Shown: one piece after another, positions 11,656 through 24,497 of the stretch | Layout of the letters: each line of letters opens with the position of its first letter | How positions within the stretch are numbered: position 1 is the stretch's first letter | Assembly: GCF_014839805.1 (NCBI RefSeq) | Contig: NC_051140.1 | Coordinates: forward strand, 13,847,826-13,911,825 | DNA length: 64,000 nt | Reading direction: 5' to 3' | Source of the DNA: Manduca sexta | Lineage: Eukaryota; Arthropoda; Insecta; Lepidoptera; Sphingidae | Program-made: the position numbers and the translations under genes | Notes under the pieces: generated by a model | Databases searched by the model: none | Told to the model about the DNA's origin: nothing | The model's input: the letters and a program-made list of their open reading frames with translations, nothing else

Positions 11656-13372
11656 GTATAATTCTATTCACTGTTCAATACCAGTACTTAAGACCAATAA
11701 TAATTAATGTCCATGGTAGCAATATTATATCAATATTGTATATAAATTATAACAAACCCATTTTTCAAATTAAAGAAAGATAAACATTATTCCGAAATCA
11801 ATTATGATAATTGTGTAGCACAGATAGATAAATGTTATTACGCACACATCAATATCAAACTTGTATTTTAATAAAATTACTTCGCAAGGCCGAGGTACTA
11901 ATGTTTCCATTGCCTGAAGGCTATAGCCTAATGTACTTTACAACGATTTAAACGAAACAAGTTTTAGGAAGGAAGTTTAATCCTTCAATCTTAAATGTTA
12001 TTTTGAAACCTCGGTAATCGGCATTTTACTCGTCTTTAACAAACAATGGTTGTTTGCTGAGATTTAAGAATATAGATTTTGATACTTCAGGAAGCTTCAA
12101 TTCTGACAATGGATAATTTTAAATACATATTATTTGTATAAATTCTTAAAATAGTAAAACAGATGATATTTTATGACGATGAAAGTTTCCTTAACTCGCT
12201 CACCATCAATCACATAACGATACATATTTTAAAATCTTGAGAACGTATAAATTAAATACTGCTTCTTTAATGTACAATAGGTGTTGTGATTACACTTCTA
12301 ACTCAATAACTTACTAATTGTTTACACTTTAAACTAATTGATGCTTTATCTTTAGTTTATTCGTTTTGGTCCACAGTCAGTGAATTGCTAAATAAAATTT
12401 AGAGAGTGAAGACAGCGTTTTATTCTCAAACAATATTCAACTAAGTAAAATTAAGCTTTGTTCACAATTATCTGGAAACTATTTATCTTTCATTAAGCGG
12501 AATACAGATTGTGATGTACATTATAAATCAAATCCTAAAGTTATGAATGTCATCCAAAGAGCCTCATAAAGCGAGTTCACTATAAAACGGTTCCCAACCG
12601 AAGCGATATGCATGCTGCTGCACTCTGAATACAAATAACTCATTATGTTAAAATGCCGCTATCAAGGAGGCGGTCTTACAAATTAAAAATATGTTAACGA
12701 CTACCCCATTACCACCTAAATGGATCCTTGGAATACTGCTCTGGAAAGTAGGCTTTGGTTAGGTAGAAGTTTGAAATCTCCATCTTTGAATATATTCATT
12801 CAGCTTCATACAAAACGGTAATTACACAACTCGGTTTCGATAATGTCTAAGTGACATTTTATTCAGTCTTTCTAAAGTTTATTTTGTTATTGTTGTATAT
12901 ATTCTTTTTCGGTGTATAAATCTTATATTATGAAACATCAAACGTTTGTGGGTCGTCGCCTCATTAAGCCTTTTCAAGAAAAATTAAGTTCAATACTAGC
13001 TTCGATAATAAATTATTACATTTATTTAGATCTCTATTCGTTCGATATAACTTTATTTTAACTTTCCTCAGTTTCCAGAACTTCGGTATTAAAAGAACCG
13101 AGTTTTATTTCAATATCCAATGAAAGTTAATTAAAACCATTTAACCCACACCTATTTTATATAAAACTGGTAATGAATATAAAATCTATGTAAAAGCAAT
13201 CTCAGGGTACTTGATCAAAATCTTAGATAGGAGGAGGGTAAATATTGTACAGAATTTTTATTTCCAACTGAAGAACAAACACCATAGACACAGTATTAAA
13301 TCCGTCTTAGTGGTTGTTTGAATTCTAATGACTTGCTTTCCGTGATTATTGATTGTTCTAATATGACCAATT
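11656..13372. other. Intron 1, first part
   Basis: AT-rich sequence without coding frames. No repeat family was named with confidence. Confidence 0.6.
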
Positions 13373-13697
13373 TGACTGCCACGGTGGCGTGTTGTAATGC
13401 GTACGCGGTTAGAGTCAGACTACCGCGCTGAGGTCCTGGGTTCAAATCCTAAATGTTCCCATGCCCTGGAAAGCACGTAAAGCGATGGTCCGCGCCTGAT
13501 CTCCCTCCAGTCATGTCGAATTGTTGTCTCACCTGACTATGAGATTCAAGGAACAGAGAATGCACGTACATGTTGCACTACAATACAATGCGCACACACT
13601 TCTGCACTATAATATCTCCTGCGTACCTAGCTGACCTCTGTTGACATTGGCCACCATGGCTGAAATTCGTCTTGGAAGGATTCATTCATTCAATCAA
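13373..13697 (+). mobile_element. tRNA-derived SINE in intron 1
   Basis: The element opens with a tRNA-like head (GACTGCCACGGTGGCGTG onward) containing a B box GGTTCAAATCC, has a ~230-bp body and ends in an ATTC-type tail. The head resembles that of the element at 30423. No clear target duplication was found. Confidence 0.75.
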
Positions 13698-13975
13698 TAC
13701 TATTCAGATTACTGTTGAGGGACGCAGTCTTTTATGTAGGGATTAGATTTTTAATATAGGATTAAAAGGTACCATGTACAAATAAGAAAATTATACTGCG
13801 AGATCGTTATCGACTGTTATCGACGAAGTTCTTCTTACTGATTTGACAATATCATTTCTATGGTACTGTATTACATAAGTGTGATAAACTTAGTTATTCA
13901 AAAATAAAATCTTATAATCTTAAACATTTAATTCATTATATTTATAAAAAAATTAAAATATTGTATTGATTTCAG

Positions 13976-14140
13976 AGCCGTCAAGACTACAGAGCGGCAT
14001 TTTTGAACTACTGCAACAACCCCAACCCAGCTGCCTTGGCTACCTACTACGATTCCCACAATACCTACGTCCAACAATTAACGGCCACCAATGCGATGCT
14101 CGACCAATACCATAAGCATACTCTGCCCACGTTGTTGCAG
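13976..14140 (+). CDS. Exon 2: F-BAR domain
   Basis: Acceptor GATTTCAG, donor CAG|GTAAAT; 55 codons, phase 0 on both sides. YYDSHNTYVQQL and TNAMLDQYHKHTLPTLLQ match the pattern seen in the Fes/Fer and related F-BAR families (H-N-x-Y-V then ATN-x-ML and LP-x-LL). This is the most diagnostic exon for the F-BAR call. Confidence 0.9.
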
Positions 14141-15755
14141 GTAAATATTATCTATAATAATATTGAAGCCTAATAGGTGTTGAACCTTAAATTCAGATTT
14201 ACTTGATTTATCTCGATTAAATACTTACATGATCCAGTGTATGGGGAATATAAGTAACATCAATTATTCCTTATACACTGTAATTGGTATTTTCAGTAAG
14301 AATACTTGATAATGCCGTCGCGACGTACAAAAGAGCGTTATAGAACATTATGTATTTATTACATTATACACATAAAATAAATGAAAAGAACCAATGCATT
14401 CCAAATAAATTGAAAAACTCATTTAACTTTACCAATTTAGCGTGGTATAAATCATTAATATGTCATGAAATTAAGCTCGGCAGCGTCGGAACGCCCAAAT
14501 AACATCAAGCCAATACGGAATTGGCACGAAATTGATATGAAGACCCAATTTAGTTCACTATATGAAATTCTGCCTACGTCGAACCGACATGAACAAAGGC
14601 GGGTCACCTGGCACCACACAAATACAGACGGGATGTAAACCGAAAATTCTATTGCAAATTCGCCATTAAACACATGCTTCGAAATTTCCTAAAACATGGA
14701 TACAGAGTTTATATTCGATCGCTTATGTATGTATCTATTTATCCGAAATCCAAAACAATATTTATCCCGTACTGACAGTTTTTGGCTGTCGAAGTAACCA
14801 CGCGCGTGATAACTTCAATATTTGGTTACGACTTTTGAAGAAATCTAACGTATAAACAAGGCGAACTAGTTACCATTTAAAATTTCAAACTTAAGCAATA
14901 GTCTTCGCGTAATACAATCCAAATCTCTAATCGCGTATTTGTAACCTAAAAGAGATACACAAAATCCGCCGAAAATCGTAAATGCGAGATAATTCAAAAT
15001 ACATTTGGTAATGGTTCGATACGTTTGGATTTTCGATACATAAATATTGTTTCAGGGGCATTTCCAATTTCATCATGTTAATGGGTAGTCGATTAAATTG
15101 TTGCTCTATAGGTAATATAAAAACATATAAATACAAACTAAACCTTATCTACGTGAGTTTGTGTTGTTCGCAAATATAATTTACTTCTATTCAACTTCAC
15201 CTTGTGCCGGAAATCTATTTAAGATTTAGCGAATGGAAGTAGGGCTGAGATACGCAAGTGAAAAATTGAAAAATGTGTTTGATGTTGGTTGTCAACAAAC
15301 AGAAGGAAACAAATTATACAAATTGAATGTTAATGATTCAGAAACCAATAATTGTGGTTGATATTGAACAATTTTCGTAAATAATTTATTCCTTTTCCAA
15401 CAAACGTTGCCAATGAGTGCTCTAACCAATGTTTTGCTTTTCTTACCTTTACATCAAAGAAGGAATCGTAGACAAGACTTTTAGATTAAGCGCTGAATAT
15501 AAAGTTTTTGAACTTGTACGCAAATACCATGATTTTTATAACCAATATCACTATATATTATGATGATTGTGAACCCTAATCCGAAGCAGTTCGGGGAGTC
15601 TTCGGCTTTCACTGCCGACTTGTACAGACTTTAATTAAAAAGACATCCGCCTGAGTACTGTATAGCTGTCAGATGGTGATTTTATTGTTCAACTCTGTTG
15701 ATTCATTATATTTGTTGAAAATGTAATTAATATATAATGTTTGTTTTATTTTCAG
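14141..15755. other. Intron 2
   Basis: AT-rich; small ORFs at 14455-14673 and 14927-15136 (minus) show no motif. Confidence 0.6.
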
Positions 15756-15836
15756 GAGTTGGAAGAGATATTGACTGATGTCACTTCGGCTGTTAGCGAC
15801 GCCATTTGTCAAGAAGGCGAAATAATCTCGGAAATG
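15756..15836 (+). CDS. Exon 3: F-BAR domain
   Basis: Acceptor TATTTTCAG, donor ATG|GTAATA; 27 codons, phase 0. ELEEILTDVTSAVSDAI follows directly from the exon 2 peptide, as in F-BAR families where LP-x-LLQELEE is continuous. Confidence 0.88.
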
Positions 15837-16259
15837 GTAATATAAAAAAATATTTTAGTTTCTTTTCAACAAAATATTTTTCTAATCTACGGCTACTTTA
15901 ATTTATCATTCATTATTTTTGTTTTGGGTAACAGACAATTATAAAGGTTTATTTGCAAACCGAAGATGATCAAACAACATATAACACAGAGTCAGCAATA
16001 ACCCATTTCAGAAATTGCTGGTAAAGCCCGGAACAGTCATAGTACGACCATGATGGTACGTTACGAACCTATGAAGAGAAAATTGATATAGGAAAGAGGA
16101 TCGGCCCCCGGGTAATCCCACTTACCGCACCAAATACAACAACAAAGCTTTACTTTACGCGGGAATTCTGTCTGGTTTCGTGTTACCATCGGTCTACCCG
16201 GCTAGTGATTTAATAAAAATCCTCACTGCAACGTAGCTCTACTATTTTTAATTTATACT
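15837..16259. other. Intron 3, first part
   Basis: Intronic sequence with no coding frame or named repeat. Confidence 0.55.
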
Positions 16260-16463
16260 TCTGTACTAATATTTTAAATGTGAAAGCTTGAATATTGTTA
16301 CTCAATCACGCCAGATCGACAAAACGGATCTGAATGAAATTTGGCACAGAGACAGATTATAGTCTGGAATATCACATAGAATATTTTATATGCCTGGAAA
16401 ATATATAGCGGAACTTTTATCGCCGAAAATCTTCACGCGGACGGAGCAGCGATCAAAAGCCAG
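16260..16463 (+). mobile_element. Degraded Helitron in intron 3
   Basis: The left end TCTGTACTAATATTTTAAAT looks like a Helitron 5' end. The right end ACGCGGACGGAGCAGCG then CAAAAGCCAGT is a mutated version of the hairpin and CTAG-T end seen at 830-855 and 3870-3897. The hairpin no longer pairs well and CTAG has become CCAG, so the copy is old. Confidence 0.6.
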
Positions 16464-16567
16464 TATTACCTACCTTCATACATAACATTACACATTTCCT
16501 TGGTAATAGAGAGCAAAACGGATCTGAATTGCCGTTTACTAGGCACAACTCCAGCGTCTACTAACCT

Positions 16568-16746
16568 GGGCTCTTATTCTGTATGATTGTGTAAACGCGT
16601 AACGCGGCCGTGTCATGTTATCTTCGAGAAATGTGCGTGGAATGGTATTCTGTAAGCCAAATTTCTATAGTCCTAAACATGATGCGTTGTGTTACGTGCT
16701 TGTTACACACTGTCAAAATAACGTGCGGGATAGAGAATAAGGCCCC
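16568..16746. mobile_element. MITE-like element in intron 3
   Basis: The left end GGGCTCTTATTCTGTATG and right end ATAGAGAATAAGGCCCC are imperfect inverted repeats of each other. The ~180-bp interior has no protein motif, though open frames of ~75 codons run through it on both strands. Confidence 0.65.
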
Positions 16747-18654
16747 TAACTCGAGAACAGAGTACGACAGTTGTAACGCAATACAACTACGACACCGAGG
16801 CTTTAATAAGTTTAATAAGTTTTGTAATAATAGGTAAAAGCCAAGCATGTATTTTATAACGAAGTAAAACTTCTCGTAAATAACAGATTAAAGCCTCGCG
16901 ATACATGACGCTTTCTCACAGAGCAATTATGAATATGAAGCAGCGCCTTCGTAAATTATACTTATTAGTCGCTTCTAATGTCTCTATGAAATATTTTCTA
17001 TCAGGTAACAAGTTATATAACATAGTTTCATAAAATTAATTGAATTACATGCGACGTAACTGTAATCAAAAATGTACACGCCAAGTAGATATTGATGTGA
17101 AGTAGACATTAATCATATTATTAAATGTTTTATAATAAAGCTTTCGTTATTTTCATACATTATTCGTTTCCAATAGGCGCATGAATAGCATAATAATGTA
17201 AGCAAAATTTTTTCACTTGCATTTTTTTTTAGAATTCAGAGTAATTAGTTATAGAAATATTTTTTATGTAAATATTTTTTTAAACGTAACCATCATTTGT
17301 ATAAATAATATACAGTCCGCATTAGTAAAATGAATTGCCAACGGCAAAACTGCTTACAAAGGAAATTAATCACAATGCCGAAATAAACTAAACAACTTGC
17401 CAATTAATTGATCTAACAACCAGTTGAACTATTTCAGACAAACCGATAATTATAATTTAATATTTGCTTTCGTCAGCTAAACGATCATATTGGAAACTGA
17501 AATTGTTCAAATTTGTAACTTGCGTTAGGACTGGTTTTGGGCCAATTTTGTTAGATTTATTTGATTTCATAATCATAATTCAACTAACGTTTACATGTGG
17601 TTAGAACTTCATATACATAATATTTATGAGAACGTTGCATTATATCTAGTTAATTTAATTTACTCAATTTTCCAAATTAGTTATATAACTTTTACACAAT
17701 TCAGATACAAAATTACCAATTCTCATAATATTTGTGAAATTAGACTCTAATACGAACACCATTTCTTAGAACTTATATACTACTTATAATTTTCTAATCA
17801 ATTAACTTACACACACTTATATGCTCAAGATGAAGCCATACCAAAGAGTAAATTCTAATTGAATTAAGCATAAGCAAATCAATTTACTTTGCTAAAACGT
17901 GGTATAAATTGTAATGTTCAGTATATTACACGTGCAAAATATTTCACCGTTTCAACCCTATATTTTTTTTTATTTACTCGTACTTAAATTGTAGAAGGTA
18001 ATTACACAATTATTTTTTTAATAATATTTTTACAGTTGGTATTCTTTATCTACATCATTATTGTAAATAAATGCAATATGGAAAATGGAATGTCTACGTT
18101 TACCGATCGCTTTCACACATCTTGAGATTGTTACAGGTCGATCGCTTTAGACGCATCGATGACAAAACATGAATAGACAGCAGAAAGCAACGAAATTACC
18201 TCCGATGATGGAATTAGCACAATAGAAACATTCCAATCCATAATTAAAATATAAACTTTAAATATTTTTATATCAACTAATCAAGTGTAATACATTGCGA
18301 CTATATATAATACATGTGGTGGATTAGACGGTTTTTCCTATAAGAGAATATTAAATCTTCTATTTTCGGTAATTATTTTTTACGACACTCTTATTTTGAT
18401 GAGCATCTAGATTCAAAATCTTTTTCAAATTAATTATATTCAATCACAAAACTTAACAATAAAAAAAATCTGTTTAAGCTATTTATAGGTTCCAGAAATC
18501 GAATTTCAGTGTAGTTCTCTATATACTCGTTTCACGCTTTAAAAGTACCTTGTAATTAAATAATCACGCTCGTATGGGCCGACCTGCACGTACCTACGTG
18601 TTGGTGTTAATTATTATTGTTCGTTAAAGTAATATTTACTGTTACTACGTACTT
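16747..18654. other. Intron 3, AT-rich remainder
   Basis: No coding frame or recognisable element was seen. Confidence 0.55.
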
Positions 18655-18656
18655 AA

Positions 18657-18996
18657 AATGTTGTACTGCATGCGCGGTGCGACAGCGCTCTGAAGTCCTG
18701 GGTTCGAATCCCGGGTCTGGCAAAGGGATATTTGGGTGTTTCTGTTCAGTATCAGCCCGCAGTCTAGAATTTGTGCCCGATATGGCGATAGGATCGCCCC
18801 CTATCACATAATGGAACGGAACACACTTAACGAAAAGTCGGTGCCCTGGTTGTGCCTTACTTGAAGGTGGACAGACGACCTGGTAAAGGTCGCAGAAACT
18901 CGCTGGATGTAGGGCGCATCTAACACGTCGCCTGGGATATACTAGAGGAGGCCTATGTTCAGCAGTAGAATTTTATAGGCAGAAGATAATAAACTA
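18657..18996 (+). mobile_element. tRNA-derived SINE just upstream of exon 4
   Basis: The head holds a B box GGTTCGAATCC after GAAGTCCTG; the body contains TGCCCGATATGGCGATAGGATC, shared in degraded form with the element at 30423. The 3' half (CGACCTGGTAAAGGTCGCAG to GAGGAGGCCTATGTTCAGC) resembles a LINE-derived SINE tail. Its end is within about 25 bases of the exon 4 acceptor. Confidence 0.75.
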
Positions 18997-19022
18997 ATAA
19001 ATTCTTTTTTTTTTTTCCGCAG

Positions 19023-19208
19023 AGTAACTCCCGGCTCCGTCGATACGAATCGCTGTGTGCCCAAGCCCGTGCCGTCTCCAGTACAGCAGACCTAGCGCAC
19101 CTGGCCCGCGCGTTGCTGACTGCCCAACCTCCTATGAAACCGCCGAAGAGACCCTTCCTACCACCCTACCCGCCGGAGCCAGATGACTTACCACTTGATG
19201 TTCCAGCG
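19023..19208 (+). CDS. Exon 4: end of F-BAR domain and proline-rich linker
   Basis: Acceptor is a long T run ending CCGCAG; donor GCG|GTAACA; 62 codons in phase 0. SRLRRYESLCAQARAV finishes the last F-BAR helix, and the rest (KPPKRPFLPPYPPEPDDLP) is a proline-rich linker. The codons are GC-rich compared with the flanking introns. Confidence 0.88.
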
Positions 19209-20875
19209 GTAACACAAGCAATATTACCTAACATTTTTGTCCAAAACTTACAAACGAAAGGCAGATTTTTTTAAAGTAAATAAACTGCCATCTAAATGCA
19301 GTTTTAATACGAACTGTGATAAGAATAATATCCAAAGATTGCTAATTATTGAATTAACTAAGACTTTAACACATTTTTGTTTCACTGTACCCTGTTCTAC
19401 CGCTTTCGTCTGGATTGTAAATTTAACCGCAATGTAAATGTGAAATGAATTTACTCGCAACTGTATGCATTACTTTGAAACCCACATTAAAAAGTGGTCG
19501 TCGATGTAAAGCTGGCGTGCACCATCCCTATATCGGCAAAATGAAATTCAATCATCCCTATCAGAAAATTCAATTTTTGCCCAATCCTACTGGTTCACTT
19601 GAGCACAAATGAATCTTTTTGAATTTGCAAACAGAATATATGCATTCTTTTGTACTACTTATATATATTTTTACCCTAAACAATGTTTTGATACTCACCA
19701 ATAAATTAATTTATTACAAATCATTACGATGCTCTCTGGTTCATTTTTCTTTTTTTTATTTCTTTATTTATCCATTGAAATTTCTGTTCGTTTTATTAGC
19801 GAGAACCTTTTAATTAACCGGCGTAGCGTAATCTCGACCTTTTCCCACTTTTTTTTCACTCGAAGCCACTGTGCCGTGCGTACGGTACTTTAACCTGAGA
19901 ACGTTTAAATAAAAATTTACAGCAGCTCACACGGTGTGTTCTCACGGCTAAATTGGTATTAGGCTTATTGACAAAATATATACCTTATATTTATAAACAC
20001 ACGTTAAAGTTATAGTAATAAATAATTATTCAAGCTAACTCAATTCTACCAACGCTGCCTAAATTATGTGACACGGTATTTTTATACTTTTTTATTATTA
20101 GTGACGTAGATATAGTACGTACATACCTAGATACAGTTTAATTGCACTTATAATCTCACATGACGAACTTGTGTTAAAAAAATAACGCTTTGCTTAAACA
20201 ACGCATATAAGAATGCAAGCAATTTTTGTAACTGCAACATTTCATGTCGATCACCAATAAAGACTCGGTTTCCGTTATAAAAGCCTGTTCCAAGCTATTA
20301 CATTTTACAAGTAGAAAAAATAAGGATTATCCGATGAAGTGTCAAACGCCTAAAAACCTCGATTTGTAATCGGTACAATGCGTGTAAGAAATGAAGATTC
20401 GTCTATTTATCGCGTTTAAATAAAGTTCTAAATCTATTGGATATGAGTAAAGTAGTAGTATTGTGCCCAATGCCGATTGTTCATGAAGTATAGACAACAC
20501 AAGTTTCAAAGTTTTCAATCTTTAGAATAAACCAGATGACTTAGTTTTTCATAAACAATAAATATAATAGTTATTATTTTCTCATAAACAATAAATATAA
20601 GTTTCAGCCGGTATTTATCTGTACTATCATGACAATTTGTATAAAGCGGTACCCTTTACTTTAATCCAGCGGTGCGCAGTCGAGCGGATCATGTTTTGAC
20701 CATTTTATCTTATTCATTGAGCTGATTTTTCAATCATCAAATACAGTTATTCATAAGATAAAAGGAGTATAATCAAACTATATTTCTTTATTCAGTCAAA
20801 TTATAATTTCTCCGGTTATGTAACCAATCGTAATTCACTGATGTACTCACAATTACCTTTACATTTTGTCAACAG
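19209..20875. other. Intron 4
   Basis: AT-rich. A short direct repeat (CATAAACAATAAATATA) occurs near 20550 and 20583. No coding content. Confidence 0.6.
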
Positions 20876-21004
20876 GAAAGTATGCCGCCTGTGCTTCGTG
20901 GAGAAATGCTCTTGGACCGCATGGGAGGCGCACAAGCTCGTCTCAATTATGAACAACTGAGGAAGGACTCTCAAGATCTAGAAATACAAATAAAGCAGCT
21001 GCAG
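20876..21004 (+). CDS. Exon 5: coiled coil
   Basis: Acceptor GTCAACAG, donor CAG|GTTTAT; 43 codons, phase 0. The end, NYEQLRKDSQDLEIQIKQLQ, has heptad spacing of a coiled coil, as often follows F-BAR domains (HR1-like position). Confidence 0.85.
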
Positions 21005-21765
21005 GTTTATTATTAGTCACTTTATTCCTAGGATACTTACTATGTAGGAATTTGTATTATTTATTTATACAAATTCCAACATCCAAGCTGTTTTGATTAT
21101 GATTGACTTAGATTAAAATTGTAATAAGAAATTTTGATGCAACGATACCCAAAAACACCAGGTATATTTCTGTAGAATTTATTTTGTAATATTACAATAA
21201 ATTTAAAAAAGATGTAAGTAATCAAAATTATATAAGTTCAGATATAGATTTCGACAGTTTACACGACAAAGTAATATCTTCATCAAATACGTACATACGT
21301 AGGTACGCCTTAAGAATTAGAATCTATTCACAATGAACAAACACGAGAAAAATAGCAACACGGAATGAATCTTACCATTTTCACCTGTATATTTCTTGAC
21401 ATCATTTTGTGTAATGTGTTCCACCCTCTAAACCGCTTCTCCATACTGGAGCTCAGAGCCAAAAGCGCCTAGAGCCACCATAAAGCTTAAGACGCCACTG
21501 TAAGCAAGTATGCGCTTTGTATTTTTGCTATAGGTATTACTTATACATTTTTATCAAGTAACATTATTAACACGTCGCGTTAAGGAAATAGGTACTTACG
21601 TTACTAGTAAAGTGAACTTTGTGCACCTGCTTTCGTCCTAATACGTTATTACTTACTATAGATATAAGATAATAGTTATTGCATCACCATATAGGTATAT
21701 AATATTATCAAACGAAATTGCAATAAGTATATGTACTATATAATATATTTTTTTATAATTCACAG
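21005..21765. other. Intron 5
   Basis: AT-rich, nothing recognised. Confidence 0.6.
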
Positions 21766-21843
21766 GACAGTCTCGATTCGTTAGCTCGTCATCAAAATCG
21801 AAGCCTGGAAAGTAATCTTTACAACAAAGTAAACGAAATACAG
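21766..21843 (+). CDS. Exon 6: coiled coil, continued
   Basis: Acceptor ATTCACAG, donor CAG|GTTAGT; 26 codons, phase 0. DSLDSLARHQNRSLESNLYN continues the coiled coil of exon 5. Confidence 0.82.
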
Positions 21844-23226
21844 GTTAGTATTAACACCATTACTATGGACTTTCTCGTATTTAACTTAAAGCATTACCGT
21901 TTTAGTATAGCCTTTAAAGAAATAAAATGGACATATTATATGAAATTCAGCTTCAACATCATTAAAACTTTACGCTCAACGTAATATAGTGCGCTTTCCT
22001 CTATAATATATAGGTACAGAAGAATCCTTTTAAAAAGCGCAGACAAAATTATGTTTTTAAAGTTACGCGTCATTTTAGAATGACTTATAAGATTTTAAAA
22101 TGAATTGCTATAAATGGCCTGTTAGAGGTACGACGAAATCTTATAATTAATATAGCAATTTCTAAAAAATATAGATCAACCTCTTATTTCAGAATTATAT
22201 TAAACACACTAATATATAATAATATTATACACTTTATAGTGTTAAGGTGGACTTATGTACAATATATAAGTAGAATGTACATATTATTAATATTGTGTAT
22301 TGCCCCTTTCAAGAAAAATCTGCTCAAAACGTTATTTTTTCAAGATGTTTTATTGATTGCAGCTTACGTGCTTATAAGAAAGCTGGCATTAATAACTCAA
22401 TTCTTGAACAATTTAGTTAACAGTATATTTAAAAAAAATAAACTTGTAAATGCATTTAACGAGGTAAGTAGGTACTTATTATAAATTATGCGGCTCAGGT
22501 AACCAAAATGACCAATAGCTAATAATATTACTTTTACAAATACATGATACTTAAGTACCAATAAGTACCGAACTGAGTATGGCCTTATTATTTATAAGAA
22601 ATTTATATTCGAGAATACTGCTTCTGTCCTCAACTAAAATTGCTAAATCATTGACTTTAAAAAGTCAGAACTAACAATATGTATCTATTTTAAACACTCG
22701 ATATAAAAGGGGGTTATTTTCATTTTGTCAGGAGTATCCGCGGCATCATAGATCGCAAAAGATTTTTTTTGGTATAACGAATTTATTACTTACAGTAAAA
22801 GAAACTTACTTAAATGAAAACTAAACAAATATCCACGTGCTTAACGATTTAATTTTCTAATTCCTGAAATTGTAATAAACAATTATATACTTACATTATT
22901 ATTTGTCAATCATAACCATTTTTGAGTATGTAAGTACTTCTTCGCACCCATCGATAAATTTATTTAGTAATGAGGCATTCATAATAACTATCTCTAATCT
23001 CTACCTCCCCGGAACACAAATAGTTAGGAAGTAAAAGTTTGCTCTCTCAAAATACAACCTGAGCGACATCTATCTATTTGCGTCAGTTACATTTAGTAAG
23101 GCAACTCCGCAATCAAAATATTAAAAGAGCCCTCTAGTGGAAATGTAGATAGTTTTTTTTGTAATATTCTAGTTAGTATTTGGTTCGTTCTTTCATCTAA
23201 TAAAAATGTTTTTGTTCAAAATTTAG
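21844..23226. other. Intron 6
   Basis: A plus ORF at 22239-22484 includes a GAG|GTAAGT donor-like site at 22463, but no acceptor gives a frame consistent with exons 6 and 7. Otherwise AT-rich. Confidence 0.5.
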
Positions 23227-23294
23227 GAGGAAATTTCTATGAAAAATACGACTACAGGGCTTCGCAACTACATCTAGCAGCGATAAGAGCTCAG
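23227..23294 (+). CDS. Exon 7: coiled coil, with apparent frame break
   Basis: Acceptor AAAATTTAG and donor CAG|GTACGT are good. At 68 bases it is the only one of the first seven exons that is not a codon multiple. In phase with exon 6 it reads 16 codons and then hits a stop (TAG near 23275). One frame over, the rest reads YEKYDYRASQLHLAAIRAQ, a convincing helix that also ends in phase 0. The shift falls in GAGGAAATTT, where a single missing A would explain everything. Possible causes are an assembly error, a real mutation, or a truncated isoform. Confidence 0.7.
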
Positions 23295-24420
23295 GTACGT
23301 ACAAATTTACTATAACACAAAGTTCCAATAAAAATAAGCTAAATCGTAAGTTATAAGATAGTATAAATAGTTTATTCCGCGAAAAATTTGCTTATTTACT
23401 ACTACCAGGAATCATGCATTCATCTGATATAAAAATTAATTAATACCACTTTCCGATCATAAACTTCATCTACCAAATAATCGCCACAATACTAAATATT
23501 TTCGGGAAAGAATTAGCACAAGTATGATGTCACTATAAATTCCGTTTCACAAATTATACGAAAAAAAAAACAAGTAAACGAACAACAGTAAGTACCTAGA
23601 CGAACATAATATAATGGTTTCGTAACAAAACATTGTAAAATCGTAGATTCATAACTTTCCAATATGTCATACAATTAACGAAGTTTTGCTATAAAATTAT
23701 TATCCTTCATTAGGTATTAGTTTGACCATAACAATAAAAATTATATATAACTAAAGGTTAAATCTAGATGTTTACTATACCTATCCACTTTCGTCTGCAA
23801 ATAACAATTCGTTACCTTATACGAGCTCTGTCTTCATGTTTAGCACTTCGGTCAATTTTAAAACCGTACATTTCACTACGCATGACTATTTAGACCCGAA
23901 GCTGCACATGCGTCAACATTCAAATCAATATATTTAAATTTTCCCGCTGTTGACAGTTGACTGTAAACACGTATCCAGTGGCAAATATTGCAATATACTG
24001 TTAAGTAAGTATAAAGTAAATTGTAAATTGATAACGTAATATAAACTTAATTATTTACGTGTAATAACTGATATATCATTTTAAATACAGATGCTGAGTG
24101 CTTAACAAATTAAGTACATATTTAGTAAAAATATTTTTTTGTATATCTTTTCTTTTTATTGCGGTGTTTTTTTTTTATTTTGTTTGTTTTCTGAAATAAG
24201 GTTTTACTATTTACATCTAAAGTGAAATTGTACAATGTAGGTACGTAATGTTTTGAACTGAGCAATGCCGCATTGCGCACAGCTTCCCACACAGTCTGAG
24301 AAAAGATCTCGTGAATCGACATAATCTGACGAAACGCGTTGTCAGTATTATCGGCCCCTGTAACATTTTTGTTATATTGTGTTTAATAGCAACTTTGTTA
24401 AATAAATAATTAAGTATTTA
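23295..24420. other. Intron 7, first part
   Basis: AT-rich, no recognisable coding or repeat content. Confidence 0.55.
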
Positions 24421-24467
24421 AACCCATAATCACGGATCATAAACACAAGATAAAGTTTCGTGCCAAA

Positions 24468-24497
24468 ATGGGCTGGATATCTATGAAAAACCACATG
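24468..24497 (+). CDS. Possible orphan first coding exon (10 codons)
   Basis: ATG in a good context (CCAAAATGG) opens MGWISMKNHM and reaches a strong donor, ATG|GTAAGT, in phase 0. The frame is open upstream to a stop just before 24420. It could be an alternative first exon that splices to exon 8 or to the nested gene, or simply chance. No supporting homology is visible. Confidence 0.22.

Noticed and set aside
18657..18730. tRNA gene with GGTTCGAATCC
   Set aside because: It heads a SINE whose body and tail follow directly; the acceptor stem does not pair.
22239..22484. 81-codon ORF with a GTAAGT donor in intron 6
   Set aside because: No acceptor gives a phase that joins exon 6 to exon 7, and it would not mend the exon 7 frame.
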